A DNA stretch of 64,000 bases from JAGHEK01 sp044426235. GTDB lineage: Bacteria > Bacillota > Clostridia > Peptostreptococcales > Peptostreptococcaceae. The notes below the pieces were generated by a model. It did not search any database. It saw only the letters and a program-made list of their open reading frames with translations, and was not told the DNA's origin. The position numbers and the translations under genes are program-made. The DNA lies in the NCBI GenBank assembly GCA_044426235.1, contig JAWXUS010000003.1:1-64000 (forward strand), written 5' to 3'. Below, in pieces: positions 26,611 through 35,446 of this stretch (its first letter is position 1; each line of letters begins with the position of its first letter).

Positions 26611-28527
26611 CTAAAACTTATTTAAAGAGGTTTCTTCTTCTAAGACAATTTGTTTTATTTCTTCTTTGGTTTTTAATTTTATGAAAGTAGCACCCATTGG
26701 AGGTACTTTTATATTTATATGATAATTTTGATTGTTCCATTTTGAATTTACTGAATGTAGTATTTGATTTTTCATCGTTTGATTTGAGCCAAAATAATCC
26801 ATATCATCAGAATTTAATACTTCTATATACTCTCCCATATACGGAACACCTATCTTATAGTTATAATGAACTATTGGTGTAAAGTTAATTACTGATATTA
26901 TAAAATCATCTTTAGATTTTCTCATAAGTGTAATTATACTTTGTTCGCTATTGTGAGGGTCTATAAAATCAAATCCTTCATATGTATTATCTAGTTGCCA
27001 GAAAGAATTGTCATTTTTGTATAAGTGATTTAAATCTTTAACAAAGTTTTGCATCTTTTTATGTTGTTCATTTTCAAGCAATTCCCATTCGAGACCATAG
27101 CTATAACGCCATTCAAGTCCTTGTCCAAATTCACATCCCATAAATAATAATTTCTTACCTGGGTGAATCATATAGTAACAGTAAAGTGTTCTAAGACCTG
27201 CAAACTTTTGCCAATCATCTCCACTCATTTTATCAAGTAAGGATTTTTTACCGTGTACAACTTCATCATGTGAAAGTGGTAATATATAATTTTCACTAAA
27301 TGCATACATAAATGAAAATGTTATTAGTTCATGATGATATTTTCTGTATATTGGATCCATTTCCATATACTTTAATGTATCATTCATCCAACCCATATTC
27401 CATTTATAAGTAAATCCTAATGCACCAGTGTATGTAGGTCCGGTTACATTTTTCCAAGAAGTTGATTCTTCTGCAATAATCATAGGATTATTAACTTCTT
27501 TATAAACTACTTCGTTTAGTTTTCTTAAAAAATCTATTGCCTCTATATTTTCTCTTCCGCCGTATTTGTTGGGTTTCCAATCAGAAATGTCATAATCAAG
27601 ATATAGCATACTAGAAACAGCATCTGCTCTAATGCCATCTATGTGAAATTCTTTAAACCAATAAAGAATATTTGATAATAAAAAGCTTTGTACTTCGTTT
27701 TTTCCAAGGTCAAAATGTGCAGTTCCCCAACCAACATTTTCAGCCTTTAAAGGATCTTCATATTCAAATTGACTCGAACCATCAAATTTATATAATCCGT
27801 GATCATCTTTGCAAAAATGACTATATGCAAAGTCGAGTATAACTCCTATATTTTTTTCGTGACATTTTTTAACGAACTTCTTAAATTCGCTAGGTGTTCC
27901 ATATCTACTAGTCACACTGTAATATCCAACACTTTGATATCCCCAAGACATATCTAGTGGGTGCTCAGTTATTGGCATCAATTCAATGTGAGTATAGCCC
28001 ATATTACTAACATAATCTATTATTTCATATAATTCTTCAAATGAATGAAAATCTCCGTCCCATTTCCTTTTGAATGAACCTAAGTGTAGTTCATATATAT
28101 TTATTGGTCCATTAAGTTCATCTCTATTCTCTAACCACTCTTTATCATCCCAATCAATCTCTTCATCAGGATACACTATAGATCCTGTATCTGGTCTTAA
28201 TTCTGAATATGTAGCGTAAGGATCAGATTTTAGCCTTACTTTACAATCACAACCAATCACTCTATACTTATATATATCAAAATATTTTACATCTTTCGTC
28301 TCTATTTCCCATATATTACTGTTTTCAATTTTATTCAATTTATGACTAGTTTCGTTCCAATCATTAAAATCACCGACTAAATAAATATCTAGCGCTCTTG
28401 GTGCCCATACTCTAAAACAAAATCCATCTTTTGTTTTTTTACATCCTAGATATTTATAGCTATCGTAAGATGTTCCTTGTTCAAACGCTCTTAAAAAATC
28501 CCCCTGTGTTTCCAAATCTCTCACCAA
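26611..28527 (-). CDS. glgB: 1,4-alpha-glucan branching enzyme
   Basis: A 638-residue GH13 branching enzyme: CBM48 domain (about 25-125, FRVWAPRALDIYLVGDFNDW), then a TIM barrel with nucleophile Asp302 (GIRADAVSSML), Glu353 (IIAEEST) and LSHDEVVHG. It introduces alpha-1,6 branches. No ATG fits the expected N-terminus; initiation is probably at TTG 28527 or the next codon GTG 28524, behind GGGAAAGAG. It is the first gene of the glycogen operon, preceded by a leader hairpin. Confidence 0.93.
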   Translation of the reverse strand: MVRDLETQGDFLRAFEQGTSYDSYKYLGCKKTKDGFCFRVWAPRALDIYLVGDFNDWNETSHKLNKIENSNIWEIETKDVKYFDIYKYRVIGCDCKVRLKSDPYATYSELRPDTGSIVYPDEEIDWDDKEWLENRDELNGPINIYELHLGSFKRKWDGDFHSFEELYEIIDYVSNMGYTHIELMPITEHPLDMSWGYQSVGYYSVTSRYGTPSEFKKFVKKCHEKNIGVILDFAYSHFCKDDHGLYKFDGSSQFEYEDPLKAENVGWGTAHFDLGKNEVQSFLLSNILYWFKEFHIDGIRADAVSSMLYLDYDISDWKPNKYGGRENIEAIDFLRKLNEVVYKEVNNPMIIAEESTSWKNVTGPTYTGALGFTYKWNMGWMNDTLKYMEMDPIYRKYHHELITFSFMYAFSENYILPLSHDEVVHGKKSLLDKMSGDDWQKFAGLRTLYCYYMIHPGKKLLFMGCEFGQGLEWRYSYGLEWELLENEQHKKMQNFVKDLNHLYKNDNSFWQLDNTYEGFDFIDPHNSEQSIITLMRKSKDDFIISVINFTPIVHYNYKIGVPYMGEYIEVLNSDDMDYFGSNQTMKNQILHSVNSKWNNQNYHINIKVPPMGATFIKLKTKEEIKQIVLEEETSLNKF

Positions 28528-28551
28528 ACTCTTTCCCTAAAGTTAGTTTAA

Positions 28552-28578
28552 AATATAGAAGTGTTTTCCTTCTATATT
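28552..28578 (-). promoter_or_regulatory. Leader hairpin before glgB
   Basis: A perfect 10-bp stem AATATAGAAG (28552-28561 with 28569-28578), 7-base loop, ending 25 bases before the glgB start. On the minus strand it is followed by TTAAAC, too short for a terminator. It may influence translation from the non-ATG start. Confidence 0.45.
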
Positions 28579-28778
28579 TATATTATATTATACTTATTCA
28601 CATTTTATATAAACTTTTATGACAAAAATTATGCTAATTTTCGACTGGTAAAAAATGTATCATCATTTTTTTATAATAAAATTTAATTTTCATATAAATA
28701 TTTTATTTTTCGTATAAATTTTATTTTATAGATACTTTTTTGAGAGAATATTTTTTATATTTTTATTTAAAGATATTC

Positions 28779-28805
28779 AAAAAAAGAGAACTAAAGTCCT
28801 CTTTT
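28779..28805 (-). terminator. Intrinsic terminator of glnA
   Basis: Stem 28782-28791 with 28796-28805 (AAAAGAG core, one G-U pair), 4-base loop, then T7 on the minus strand. Confidence 0.85.
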
Positions 28806-28840
28806 ACTAAAAATCTAATTCTATTAATATAAATAATATA

Positions 28841-30727
28841 TTAGAATATATTTTTCTTGTAGTGAATATATCTTTCTTGTAAATCTTCCATTTTCTTAGC
28901 CATTTCAAGTTGTAAATTAGATGCTACTTCATATTCTTTATTTTCAAAAGCATCAGTTATTTTTGTGAATAATGCTTTTTGAGACATTGTATTTTTCATA
29001 AGCTCACATTTTAATGACTCTATTTTATTCCAGTATATTTCATCTACTGCATCCATATTTTCTTGGTTATGAAGTTTAACACAACTTCTAATTATACGTC
29101 TATTACTGTGCGTTTTTCTATTTACTAATTCTTTCTCCCATTTATCAAGTATAGAATCTAGGAAAGAATTTATTATTTGGTCTGTAAATACTTCACCATC
29201 AGTTAATGATTGTAATTTTGCTTTATTTTGCTTTAATATTTTAACATTTTCAAATACTGTTGCAGGTGGTTTTGAGAACCTATGATTTCGTTCTTCTTCT
29301 GTATAATGCTCAAACACATCATTTTCATCTCTGTATGCTCTATCTTTTTCAAGATAAGCACCTTCTTCTCCAACTTCTTTTGATATTTCTTTTTCAAGAT
29401 CTTTAGTGCTTAACTTGTTAGTTGTAACAAAGTTTATTCCATCTAACATAGTTTGATAAAGTCCAGCAGTCACTAAATAAGTATTTGATAGTGGATTTGG
29501 TGCTCTAAGTTCAAATCTTGTTGCAAGTGGACTCTTTGGATCTCTTATAAGTCCAATTAATATTGATCTATTTCTTGAAGGATTAGTATAACTTCTTCCA
29601 AGAGATGTTACTATACAAACTGGTGCCTCAAATCCTGGTACTAATCTATTAAATGAATCATTTGATGATGCAACGAATGGATTTAATACTTCATAATTTT
29701 TAAGTACTCCCATTAGTGCTCCATATCCTATTTCACTCATATAGTCTTCATTCATATCTTTTGGTGCAAATATATTCTTTATTTTTCCATCTTTAAGTTT
29801 AACACTTACTCCTACGTGAGTATGCTCTCCACTTCCTGCTACTCCGTGTAGAGGTTTCGCTTTAAAATCAACTTTTAATCCATTTAAACTAAATATATCT
29901 TCTATTACTTCACGAATTATAAGTTCATTATCTGCACTTTGAAGTGGATCTGAGTATTTCCAGTCTATTTCAAGTTGCTCCATAGCATGCTTTAAAGTTC
30001 CATCTATGCTTAATGAACTATTTATTCCACCAACTTCTTTATGTCCCATTTCAGGCTCTACTCCCATTTTTTGAAGAACTAAAAGACTCTTTTCAAGTGC
30101 AGTTCTAATTACACCTCTAGTTCTTTTCCAGTACTGTTCTTTTAAACTTTGAGATGTATATAATTTTTCTAAATCTGCTTTATCTTCTGGCTTTTTAACC
30201 CAAAGTTCAAGTTCCGTTGCCATAGTTAAATTTATTTGATCTATATCATCAATGCTATCTATTCCTATATTATTTATTATGTGTGGATAATTTGTAAATA
30301 ATTCCATCATCTTTGATTTAAAGTGATTAACTGATCTTTCAAGAACTCCTCTTGAACAAACTTTTTGATCACTATGAATTAAAAATGCTGGTATTCTAAG
30401 TGTTCCAATTGGTAAATTACTTTCTTCATCAATATGTTCATAATTGTAATCCACATACCAATTAACTAATCTATCTGGTAATAAATCAACCTTTGCATCG
30501 TGTAGAGTTGCTATGTTATTAAGTTCAACACTTGATCCATCTGTTTGTATTCCTGAGGCTAAAAATCCTTCAACATCTTCTAAAAATAATTCTACTGGTA
30601 TTTTTTCATCTGTTGCATTTCCACCTAAATCAACACCCATTAAAGAAACAAATTTTATATTTTTATTTTCTTCTAAATGATTTTTTATTTCTTCGTTACT
30701 ACTATTTTTCTTAATTACGTATAACAT
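28841..30727 (-). CDS. glnA: Glutamine synthetase (long clostridial type)
   Basis: A 628-residue glutamine synthetase making glutamine from glutamate, ammonia and ATP. Catalytic-domain motifs are ELELWVK, GSGEHTHVG, NSFNRLVPGFEAPV, NRSILIGL and RFELRAPNPLSNTYL. It is longer than the classical 440-470-residue type I because of an extra C-terminal helical region of about 130 residues (from about 500), like the long enzymes of Clostridium that pair with an ANTAR regulator. GGGGGT precedes the ATG. Its leader carries hexaloop hairpins and a terminator (30771-30842), so expression should depend on the regulator encoded just upstream. Confidence 0.92.
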   Translation of the reverse strand: MLYVIKKNSSNEEIKNHLEENKNIKFVSLMGVDLGGNATDEKIPVELFLEDVEGFLASGIQTDGSSVELNNIATLHDAKVDLLPDRLVNWYVDYNYEHIDEESNLPIGTLRIPAFLIHSDQKVCSRGVLERSVNHFKSKMMELFTNYPHIINNIGIDSIDDIDQINLTMATELELWVKKPEDKADLEKLYTSQSLKEQYWKRTRGVIRTALEKSLLVLQKMGVEPEMGHKEVGGINSSLSIDGTLKHAMEQLEIDWKYSDPLQSADNELIIREVIEDIFSLNGLKVDFKAKPLHGVAGSGEHTHVGVSVKLKDGKIKNIFAPKDMNEDYMSEIGYGALMGVLKNYEVLNPFVASSNDSFNRLVPGFEAPVCIVTSLGRSYTNPSRNRSILIGLIRDPKSPLATRFELRAPNPLSNTYLVTAGLYQTMLDGINFVTTNKLSTKDLEKEISKEVGEEGAYLEKDRAYRDENDVFEHYTEEERNHRFSKPPATVFENVKILKQNKAKLQSLTDGEVFTDQIINSFLDSILDKWEKELVNRKTHSNRRIIRSCVKLHNQENMDAVDEIYWNKIESLKCELMKNTMSQKALFTKITDAFENKEYEVASNLQLEMAKKMEDLQERYIHYKKNIF

Positions 30728-30770
30728 ACTCTACCCCCTCAAAATATTTAATTAATTAAAAATAATAATT

Positions 30771-30811
30771 AAAAAAGCCTAAAATAATGAATTATATCAA
30801 AATTTTAAGCT
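30771..30811 (-). terminator. Leader terminator (attenuator) upstream of glnA
   Basis: On the minus strand AGCTTAAAAT (30811-30802) pairs with ATTTTAGGCT (30785-30776) in 10 bp with one G-U pair, followed by six T (30776-30771). It lies between nitR and glnA, before the glnA ribosome site, so it must be suppressed for glnA to be expressed from the upstream promoter. Its 5' arm shares bases with the second hexaloop hairpin. Confidence 0.8.
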
Positions 30812-30842
30812 CCATTGCTTTAATTAAACGTCGTAGTCTAAT
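30807..30842 (-). promoter_or_regulatory. Dual-hexaloop ANTAR target in the glnA leader
   Basis: Two adjacent hairpins on the minus strand. P1: ATTAGAC, loop TACGAC, GTTTAAT (30842-30823; 7 bp, one G-U). P2: AAGC, loop AATGGA, GCTT (30820-30807). ANTAR proteins bind paired hairpins with six-base loops in which position 1 A and position 4 G are conserved; P2 fits fully, P1 has the G4 but U at position 1. The 3' arm of P2 overlaps the 5' arm of the terminator, so binding and termination exclude each other. Confidence 0.75.
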
Positions 30843-30844
30843 AT

Positions 30845-31408
30845 CTATTTAAAATTATTACTAATAATTATGTATTCACAAATCTCTCTAATTGTTACTC
30901 TTTTTTGCATACTAATTTTACGAATTTTACTGTATGATTCTTCCTCAGTTAATTTTTCATTAACCATAAGTAGTCCTTTGGCTTTATCAATAACTTTTCT
31001 ATCCTCATACTTTTGTTCAATTAGTTTTTTTTCTTTCAAAATTTTATTAATTTCACAATTAATATTATGTGAAATTTCAATATTTCCAATTAATATTTCT
31101 TTTTCAAAAGGATATTTTAAAACTCCTTTTGCATTAATTTCTAATAATTTTCCCAAAATGTATTTATTTAATTTATCTACTATAAATAAAATACTGATTT
31201 TTGGATTTTCATCACTTAAAATTTTTGATAAACTAATTCCATTAATAAATTCTAAATCAATTTCTGTAATTAGTAAATCTGGTTTTTCACTCCTACAAAG
31301 TTTTAAAACATCAAAGCCGTCGTTGGCCGTGTCTAAAATATTGTATTTTTCGTTACTCAACATTTCTTTTATTTCTTGTGATTTTAAACCGGCTATAACT
31401 AATTTCAA
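30845..31408 (-). CDS. nitR: ANTAR-domain antiterminator with degenerate receiver (NitR-like)
   Basis: A 187-residue protein with an N-terminal receiver-like domain (1-115) and a C-terminal ANTAR RNA-binding domain (about 131-183; DRKVIDKAKGLLM and SMQKRVTIREICEYI match the family). The phospho-acceptor Asp of true receivers is Glu49 here (LLITEIDLEF), and the N-terminal acidic pair is missing (VIAGLKSQEI), so ordinary phosphorylation is unlikely. It resembles NitR of solventogenic clostridia, found beside glnA. The start is TTG behind AAGGCGGT. Its likely target is the RNA switch directly downstream. Family secure, regulatory signal unknown. Confidence 0.88.
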   Translation of the reverse strand: MKLVIAGLKSQEIKEMLSNEKYNILDTANDGFDVLKLCRSEKPDLLITEIDLEFINGISLSKILSDENPKISILFIVDKLNKYILGKLLEINAKGVLKYPFEKEILIGNIEISHNINCEINKILKEKKLIEQKYEDRKVIDKAKGLLMVNEKLTEEESYSKIRKISMQKRVTIREICEYIIISNNFK

Positions 31409-31457
31409 TTTAACTACCGCCTTACAAATTTTTACACTTCATTGTGTTTATACATTC

Positions 31458-31486
31458 ATTCTATTCATTTTTATTTTTAATGTCAA
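31458..31486 (-). promoter_or_regulatory. Strong promoter for nitR-glnA
   Basis: Minus strand TTGACA (plus 31481-31486), 17-base spacer, TAGAAT (plus 31458-31463). Confidence 0.82.
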
Positions 31487-31592
31487 TATTTTTTTGTGAT
31501 TTTTTAATATATTTTATATTTTTGTTTATAAATTCGCAAATTATTTTTTTATGTTATATAATATAGTTTGAAATACTTTTAGGAGGAACTTT

Positions 31593-32372
31593 ATGGACAA
31601 AGACAAATATAAAAAAGACATTTTAAGACTTGCACTTTTTACTGGTGAATTAATGCTTAGTAATGGTGCCGAAACTTATAGAGTTGAAGATAGTATCGTT
31701 AGAATTTGTAAATCTCGTGGATTTAATCACGTGAATGTTTTTACATCTCCTACTGCTATAATAATTTCTGATGAAAGATTTGATGGCTATACGTTTATGA
31801 AAGTTATAAAAAGTCGAAAAATCAATCTTGAAAAAGTTTCACTTATTAATGATTTTTCTCGTAAATTCGTTTCAAATCAAGATATAAGCGCTGAAGAAGG
31901 AACTGAAATATTAATTGATATAAATAAAAAAGTTTCATACAACAAAAATTTAATATATTTATCTACCGGTCTTGGATCTGCTTTTTTTGCTGCAATGCTT
32001 GGAGGAGATAATATATTAACATTTTTATCAACTATATTTACTGCATTTATCGGAGGAATTATTTTTGATAAAATAATGCTTTTAAGTTCAATTCCTGCAT
32101 TTTCAAGTTTAATCACATCAAGTTTTATAGCTTTAATTGGAGTAATATTTGTTCAAATAGGAATACTTGATACCCCTAGAATGCTTATAGTTGGATCTAT
32201 TATGCCACTTCTTCCTGGAGTTGCTTTTATAAAGGGAATTCGTGATTTAATTTCCGGTGATTTAATTTCTGGTGTTTCAAGAGCTTTTGATGCTACTATG
32301 ACTGCAGTTTCTATAGCTTGTGGTGTTGGTTTAGTTCTCGATATTTATCTTAGATTTGGAGGGAATTTTTAA
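31593..32372 (+). CDS. ThrE-family exporter, large subunit (YjjP type)
   Basis: A 259-residue protein: a cytoplasmic N-terminal domain (LALFTGELMLSNGAETYRVEDS, residues 11-32) followed by about five membrane helices (from about 120). This is the DUF1212/ThrE N-terminal half, which with a small partner makes a threonine/serine or dicarboxylate exporter. AGGAGG precedes the ATG; a TATAAT at 31557-31562 is a likely -10. Its stop overlaps the start of the partner gene as TAATG. Confidence 0.87.
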   Translation: MDKDKYKKDILRLALFTGELMLSNGAETYRVEDSIVRICKSRGFNHVNVFTSPTAIIISDERFDGYTFMKVIKSRKINLEKVSLINDFSRKFVSNQDISAEEGTEILIDINKKVSYNKNLIYLSTGLGSAFFAAMLGGDNILTFLSTIFTAFIGGIIFDKIMLLSSIPAFSSLITSSFIALIGVIFVQIGILDTPRMLIVGSIMPLLPGVAFIKGIRDLISGDLISGVSRAFDATMTAVSIACGVGLVLDIYLRFGGNF

Positions 32373-32818
32373 TGGATTTATTAACAAACTTTCTTTATTC
32401 ATTTATGGCCACATTATGTTTTTCAATACATTGGCACGTTCCAAAAAATTCCCTTATTCCATCTGGAGTAAATGGTGCTATTTCTTGGACAATTTATAAG
32501 ATACTTATTTCATATACTTCAAATATAATACTTTCTAATTTTATAGCAGCTTTCGTTGTTTCATTCATTAGTGAAATTCTTGCTAGAAAATTAAAACAAC
32601 CTGCAATAGTTTTCGTTATTCCAGGAATAATACCACTAGTTCCAGGACTTTCAATGTATAATACCACTCTAAACTTAATACAACAAGATTATGACTTAGC
32701 AATTTCAACTGGTGCTAACGTAATTTTTATAGGTGGTTCAATAGCACTTGGAGTATTAATAGTAACTTCAATTGGAAAAACTATAAATAATTATAAAAGT
32801 ATGAAAAATAAGTTCTAA
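32372..32818 (+). CDS. ThrE-family exporter, small subunit (YjjB / DUF3815)
   Basis: A 148-residue protein with four to five membrane helices and the family signature VIPGIIPLVPGLSMYNTT. It corresponds to the C-terminal half of single-chain ThrE. One-base overlap with the large-subunit gene implies stoichiometric coupled synthesis. Substrate is inferred from the family only. Confidence 0.87.
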   Translation: MDLLTNFLYSFMATLCFSIHWHVPKNSLIPSGVNGAISWTIYKILISYTSNIILSNFIAAFVVSFISEILARKLKQPAIVFVIPGIIPLVPGLSMYNTTLNLIQQDYDLAISTGANVIFIGGSIALGVLIVTSIGKTINNYKSMKNKF

Positions 32819-32878
32819 TCAAGTGTTTAATTATTTTATTTTTTGACCAAAATAGCAAATAAGAAAAGGGGTGTTTTT

Positions 32879-32989
32879 ATAAACAATAAAAAAATTGCAC
32901 TTATTGAATATATAGCTGAAATAGAAAATTCTAAAAATTACGACTCAATGTATGATAATATTATGCTTTCTAGGTTAAATTTTTCTTAA
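32879..32989 (+). other. Possible 36-codon micro-ORF with AUA in the start position
   Basis: A well-placed AAAAGGGGTG (32862-32873) is followed after five bases by ATA AAC AAT, then an open frame of 36 codons (INNKKIALIEYIAEIENSKN...) to TAA. Everything except the start codon looks like a small gene; either AUA is used, initiation occurs at an upstream in-frame TTG (32843) that has no Shine-Dalgarno, or an ATG has mutated and the gene is dead. No homologue recognised. Confidence 0.3.
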
Positions 32990-33062
32990 TTTAGATAAAA
33001 TATATTTATTTAATTAGTAGTTTTTGTTAAAATATATTTATTACATAAATTAAGGAGAACTT

Positions 33063-33605
33063 ATGAAAAATATTATATTTTTAATGATTACACTATTAAA
33101 TATTACTTTATCATTTGCAAGTGATTTTGATGAAACTAATATAATTAATGAAATAAATATTAATAAACCTACTATACTAGAAAATAATGATGATTTTAAA
33201 GAATTTACAGAGCAAGATCTAAAGGAAAATTCATTTGAAAATACATCTATAATGCCTAGAATGTTCTTTGATGAAAATAATAATCCTATACTTACATTAG
33301 AAGAACTACTTCAATATGATATTGTTTATGATGAATTTCAAAATCCTATTTTTGTTAGAGAAATTGATGAAAATACATTACGAGAATTGACTTTTGAAAA
33401 TGAAAATTTTATTCAAACAATAGATACTACTAATACTAATGATGAAGTTCAAAATGTAGAACCTATAAATTCTACGAATAATGAAAATAACGAATCTGAA
33501 GTTTTAAATAATACTTTTAATTCTATAGATTCAAATTTCACATTATACATTATGATGGTAAGCATTGGTGCTGGCGCATTTTTCTTTAATGGAAAAAATC
33601 TATAA
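33063..33605 (+). CDS. Secreted, membrane-anchored acidic orphan protein
   Basis: A 180-residue protein I do not recognise. It has an N-terminal signal peptide (residues 1-19, cleavage likely after SFA), a long Asn/Glu/Asp/Thr-rich low-complexity middle, and a C-terminal hydrophobic segment (about 159-175) followed by NGKNL, so most of the protein should lie outside the cell anchored at its C-terminus. There is no LPxTG motif. AAGGAG precedes the ATG by 5 bases and a bidirectional terminator follows. A 110-residue acidic exterior with repeated 'D-E-x-N-N-P-I' (about 69-76 and 90-95) suggests metal or cell-wall interaction, but that is speculation. Confidence 0.75.
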   Translation: MKNIIFLMITLLNITLSFASDFDETNIINEININKPTILENNDDFKEFTEQDLKENSFENTSIMPRMFFDENNNPILTLEELLQYDIVYDEFQNPIFVREIDENTLRELTFENENFIQTIDTTNTNDEVQNVEPINSTNNENNESEVLNNTFNSIDSNFTLYIMMVSIGAGAFFFNGKNL

Positions 33606-33644
33606 AAAAACCCCATTAGTTAATTTAACTTTTGGGGCTTTTTT
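33604..33644. terminator. Bidirectional terminator between the orphan gene and aspS
   Basis: CCCCATTAGTTA (33611-33622) pairs with 33626-33637 (10 of 12 bases), flanked by A7 on the left and T6 on the right, serving both convergent genes. Confidence 0.85.
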
Positions 33645-33645
33645 A

Positions 33646-35427
33646 TTAGTTTTTATCTTTTATATTAACTTCTATACTTAATTCTTCAAGTTGAGTTTGT
33701 TCTGCTGGTGCTGGTGCATTAGTCATTGGACAAACTGCACTTTGATTTTTAGGGAATGCTATAACATCTTTTATATTATTTGTTCCAGATAATATCATTA
33801 CTAATCTATCAAGACCAAATGCAATTCCACCGTGTGGAGGAGTTCCATATTTAAATGCATCTAATAGGAATCCAAACTTTTCATTAGCTTCTTCTTCACT
33901 AAATCCTAATGCTTTAAACATTTTTTGTTGAATATCGCTATTTGATATTCTTATACTTCCTCCACCAACTTCATAACCATTTATAACCATATCATAAGCC
34001 TTAGCTCTAAGACTTGCTTTATCGTCACCATCTAAGTTTTCTATGTCTGAATCCATTGGAGATGTGAATGGGTGATGCTTTGCAATCATTCTACCCGTTT
34101 CTTCATCTTCTTCAAATACTGGGAATTCAGTTACCCATAAAGTTTTGTACTCTTTATTATTAAGTAACTCAAGTCTTCTTGCAACGTCTAATCTAACTTG
34201 ACCTAGTGCATCAAATACAACTTGGTTTTTATCTGCAACAAATAATAATAAATCTCCTTCATTTGCATTCATTCTAGTTAAAATTGAGTTTAATTCCTCT
34301 TCTGTGAAGAATTTAGCTATTGGAGAAGTTATTTCATTATCTTTTCCAACTCTTATCCAAGCAAGACCTTTTGCTTTATAAGTTTTTGCAACATCTTCTA
34401 TTTTAGAAAGTTGCTTTTTACTTATAGAATCACTTTGACCATTTACGTTTATTCCACGAACACTCATTCCATCAACTGTTGCATTTTTGAATACTCCAAA
34501 TCCACAGCCTTTAACTAAATCAGAAATGTCTGTTAATTCATATCCAAATCTTAAATCTGGTTTATCGCTACCAAATCTCTCCATAGCCTCTTTATAAGTC
34601 ATTCTTTTAAATGGAACTTGTAAATCAACATCTATACTTTTTTTGAAAACGTCTTTTATTAAGTTTTCCATTATAGTCATAACATCTTCTTCATCAACAA
34701 ACGACATTTCACAGTCTATTTGAGTGAATTCTGGTTGTCTATCTGCTCTTAAATCTTCATCTCTAAAACATTTAACTATTTGGAAATATCTATCCATTCC
34801 ACTAACCATTAATAATTGCTTAAATAATTGTGGAGATTGAGGAAGTGCATAAAACTTACCTTCATTAACTCTACTTGGTACTAAGTAATCTCTAGCTCCT
34901 TCTGGAGTTGGTTTTATTAAAAATGGAGTTTCAATTTCACAAAAATCATTTTCATTTAAATAATTTCTAACAATGTTTGAAACCTTACTTCTAAGCATTA
35001 AAGTTTTTTGCATTGAAGGTTTTCTAAGATCTAAATATCTATATTTAAGCCTTAATTCCTCAGAAACATTATCATCATCTTTAATATAAATCGGTGGAGT
35101 TTCAGATTTATTTATAACTATTAATTCACTAGCAATTATTTCTATATCTCCAGTTGGCATATTTGAATTTTTAGCACTTCTTTCAGATACCTTACCTTTT
35201 ATTGCAACTACGAATTCAGAACCTAATTTCTCTGCAATTTCAAAAGCACTCTCGTTTACTTCAGTATCAAATATTATTTGACAAAGCCCACTTTTATCTC
35301 TTAAATCAACAAAAACTAGTCCTCCAAGATTTCTTTTCTTTTGTACCCAACCCATTAAAGTAACTTCTTGGTCTAAATTGCTAAGTCTTAAATCACCACA
35401 ATAGTGAGTTCTTTTTAATTTCTCCAT
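33646..35427 (-). CDS. aspS: Aspartyl-tRNA synthetase
   Basis: A 593-residue class IIb synthetase: N-terminal OB-fold anticodon-binding domain (1-105), catalytic core with class II motifs (RYLDLR; FRDEDLRADRQPEFTQ; GIAFGLDRLVMI) and a GAD insert of about 120 residues. Bacterial length is typical. It is last in apt-relA-MBL-hemZ-hisS-aspS, 19 bases after hisS with AGAGGAGAT. No T-box precedes it, so it is not amino-acid-starvation controlled by that route. Confidence 0.97.
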   Translation of the reverse strand: MEKLKRTHYCGDLRLSNLDQEVTLMGWVQKKRNLGGLVFVDLRDKSGLCQIIFDTEVNESAFEIAEKLGSEFVVAIKGKVSERSAKNSNMPTGDIEIIASELIVINKSETPPIYIKDDDNVSEELRLKYRYLDLRKPSMQKTLMLRSKVSNIVRNYLNENDFCEIETPFLIKPTPEGARDYLVPSRVNEGKFYALPQSPQLFKQLLMVSGMDRYFQIVKCFRDEDLRADRQPEFTQIDCEMSFVDEEDVMTIMENLIKDVFKKSIDVDLQVPFKRMTYKEAMERFGSDKPDLRFGYELTDISDLVKGCGFGVFKNATVDGMSVRGINVNGQSDSISKKQLSKIEDVAKTYKAKGLAWIRVGKDNEITSPIAKFFTEEELNSILTRMNANEGDLLLFVADKNQVVFDALGQVRLDVARRLELLNNKEYKTLWVTEFPVFEEDEETGRMIAKHHPFTSPMDSDIENLDGDDKASLRAKAYDMVINGYEVGGGSIRISNSDIQQKMFKALGFSEEEANEKFGFLLDAFKYGTPPHGGIAFGLDRLVMILSGTNNIKDVIAFPKNQSAVCPMTNAPAPAEQTQLEELSIEVNIKDKN

Positions 35428-35446
35428 AACTAATCTCCTCTAAAGT

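Larger units (their letters stand above)
28528..28840. other. 313-base gap between glnA and glgB
   Basis: It contains the glnA terminator (28779-28805), about 170 bases of AT-rich sequence with no recognised element, TATAAT-like hexamers near 28583-28594 on the minus strand with only weak -35 candidates, and a leader hairpin (28552-28578) close to the glgB start. No ORF of note and no clear CcpA site was seen. Confidence 0.6.

Noticed and set aside
28621..28660. CodY box upstream of glgB (AATTTTC...)
   Set aside because: Only the left half of the AATTTTCWGAAAATT consensus matches.
30870..31499. 209-residue plus-strand frame across nitR
   Set aside because: It is antisense to a clear ANTAR gene, with hydrophobic low-complexity composition typical of reverse frames in AT-rich DNA.
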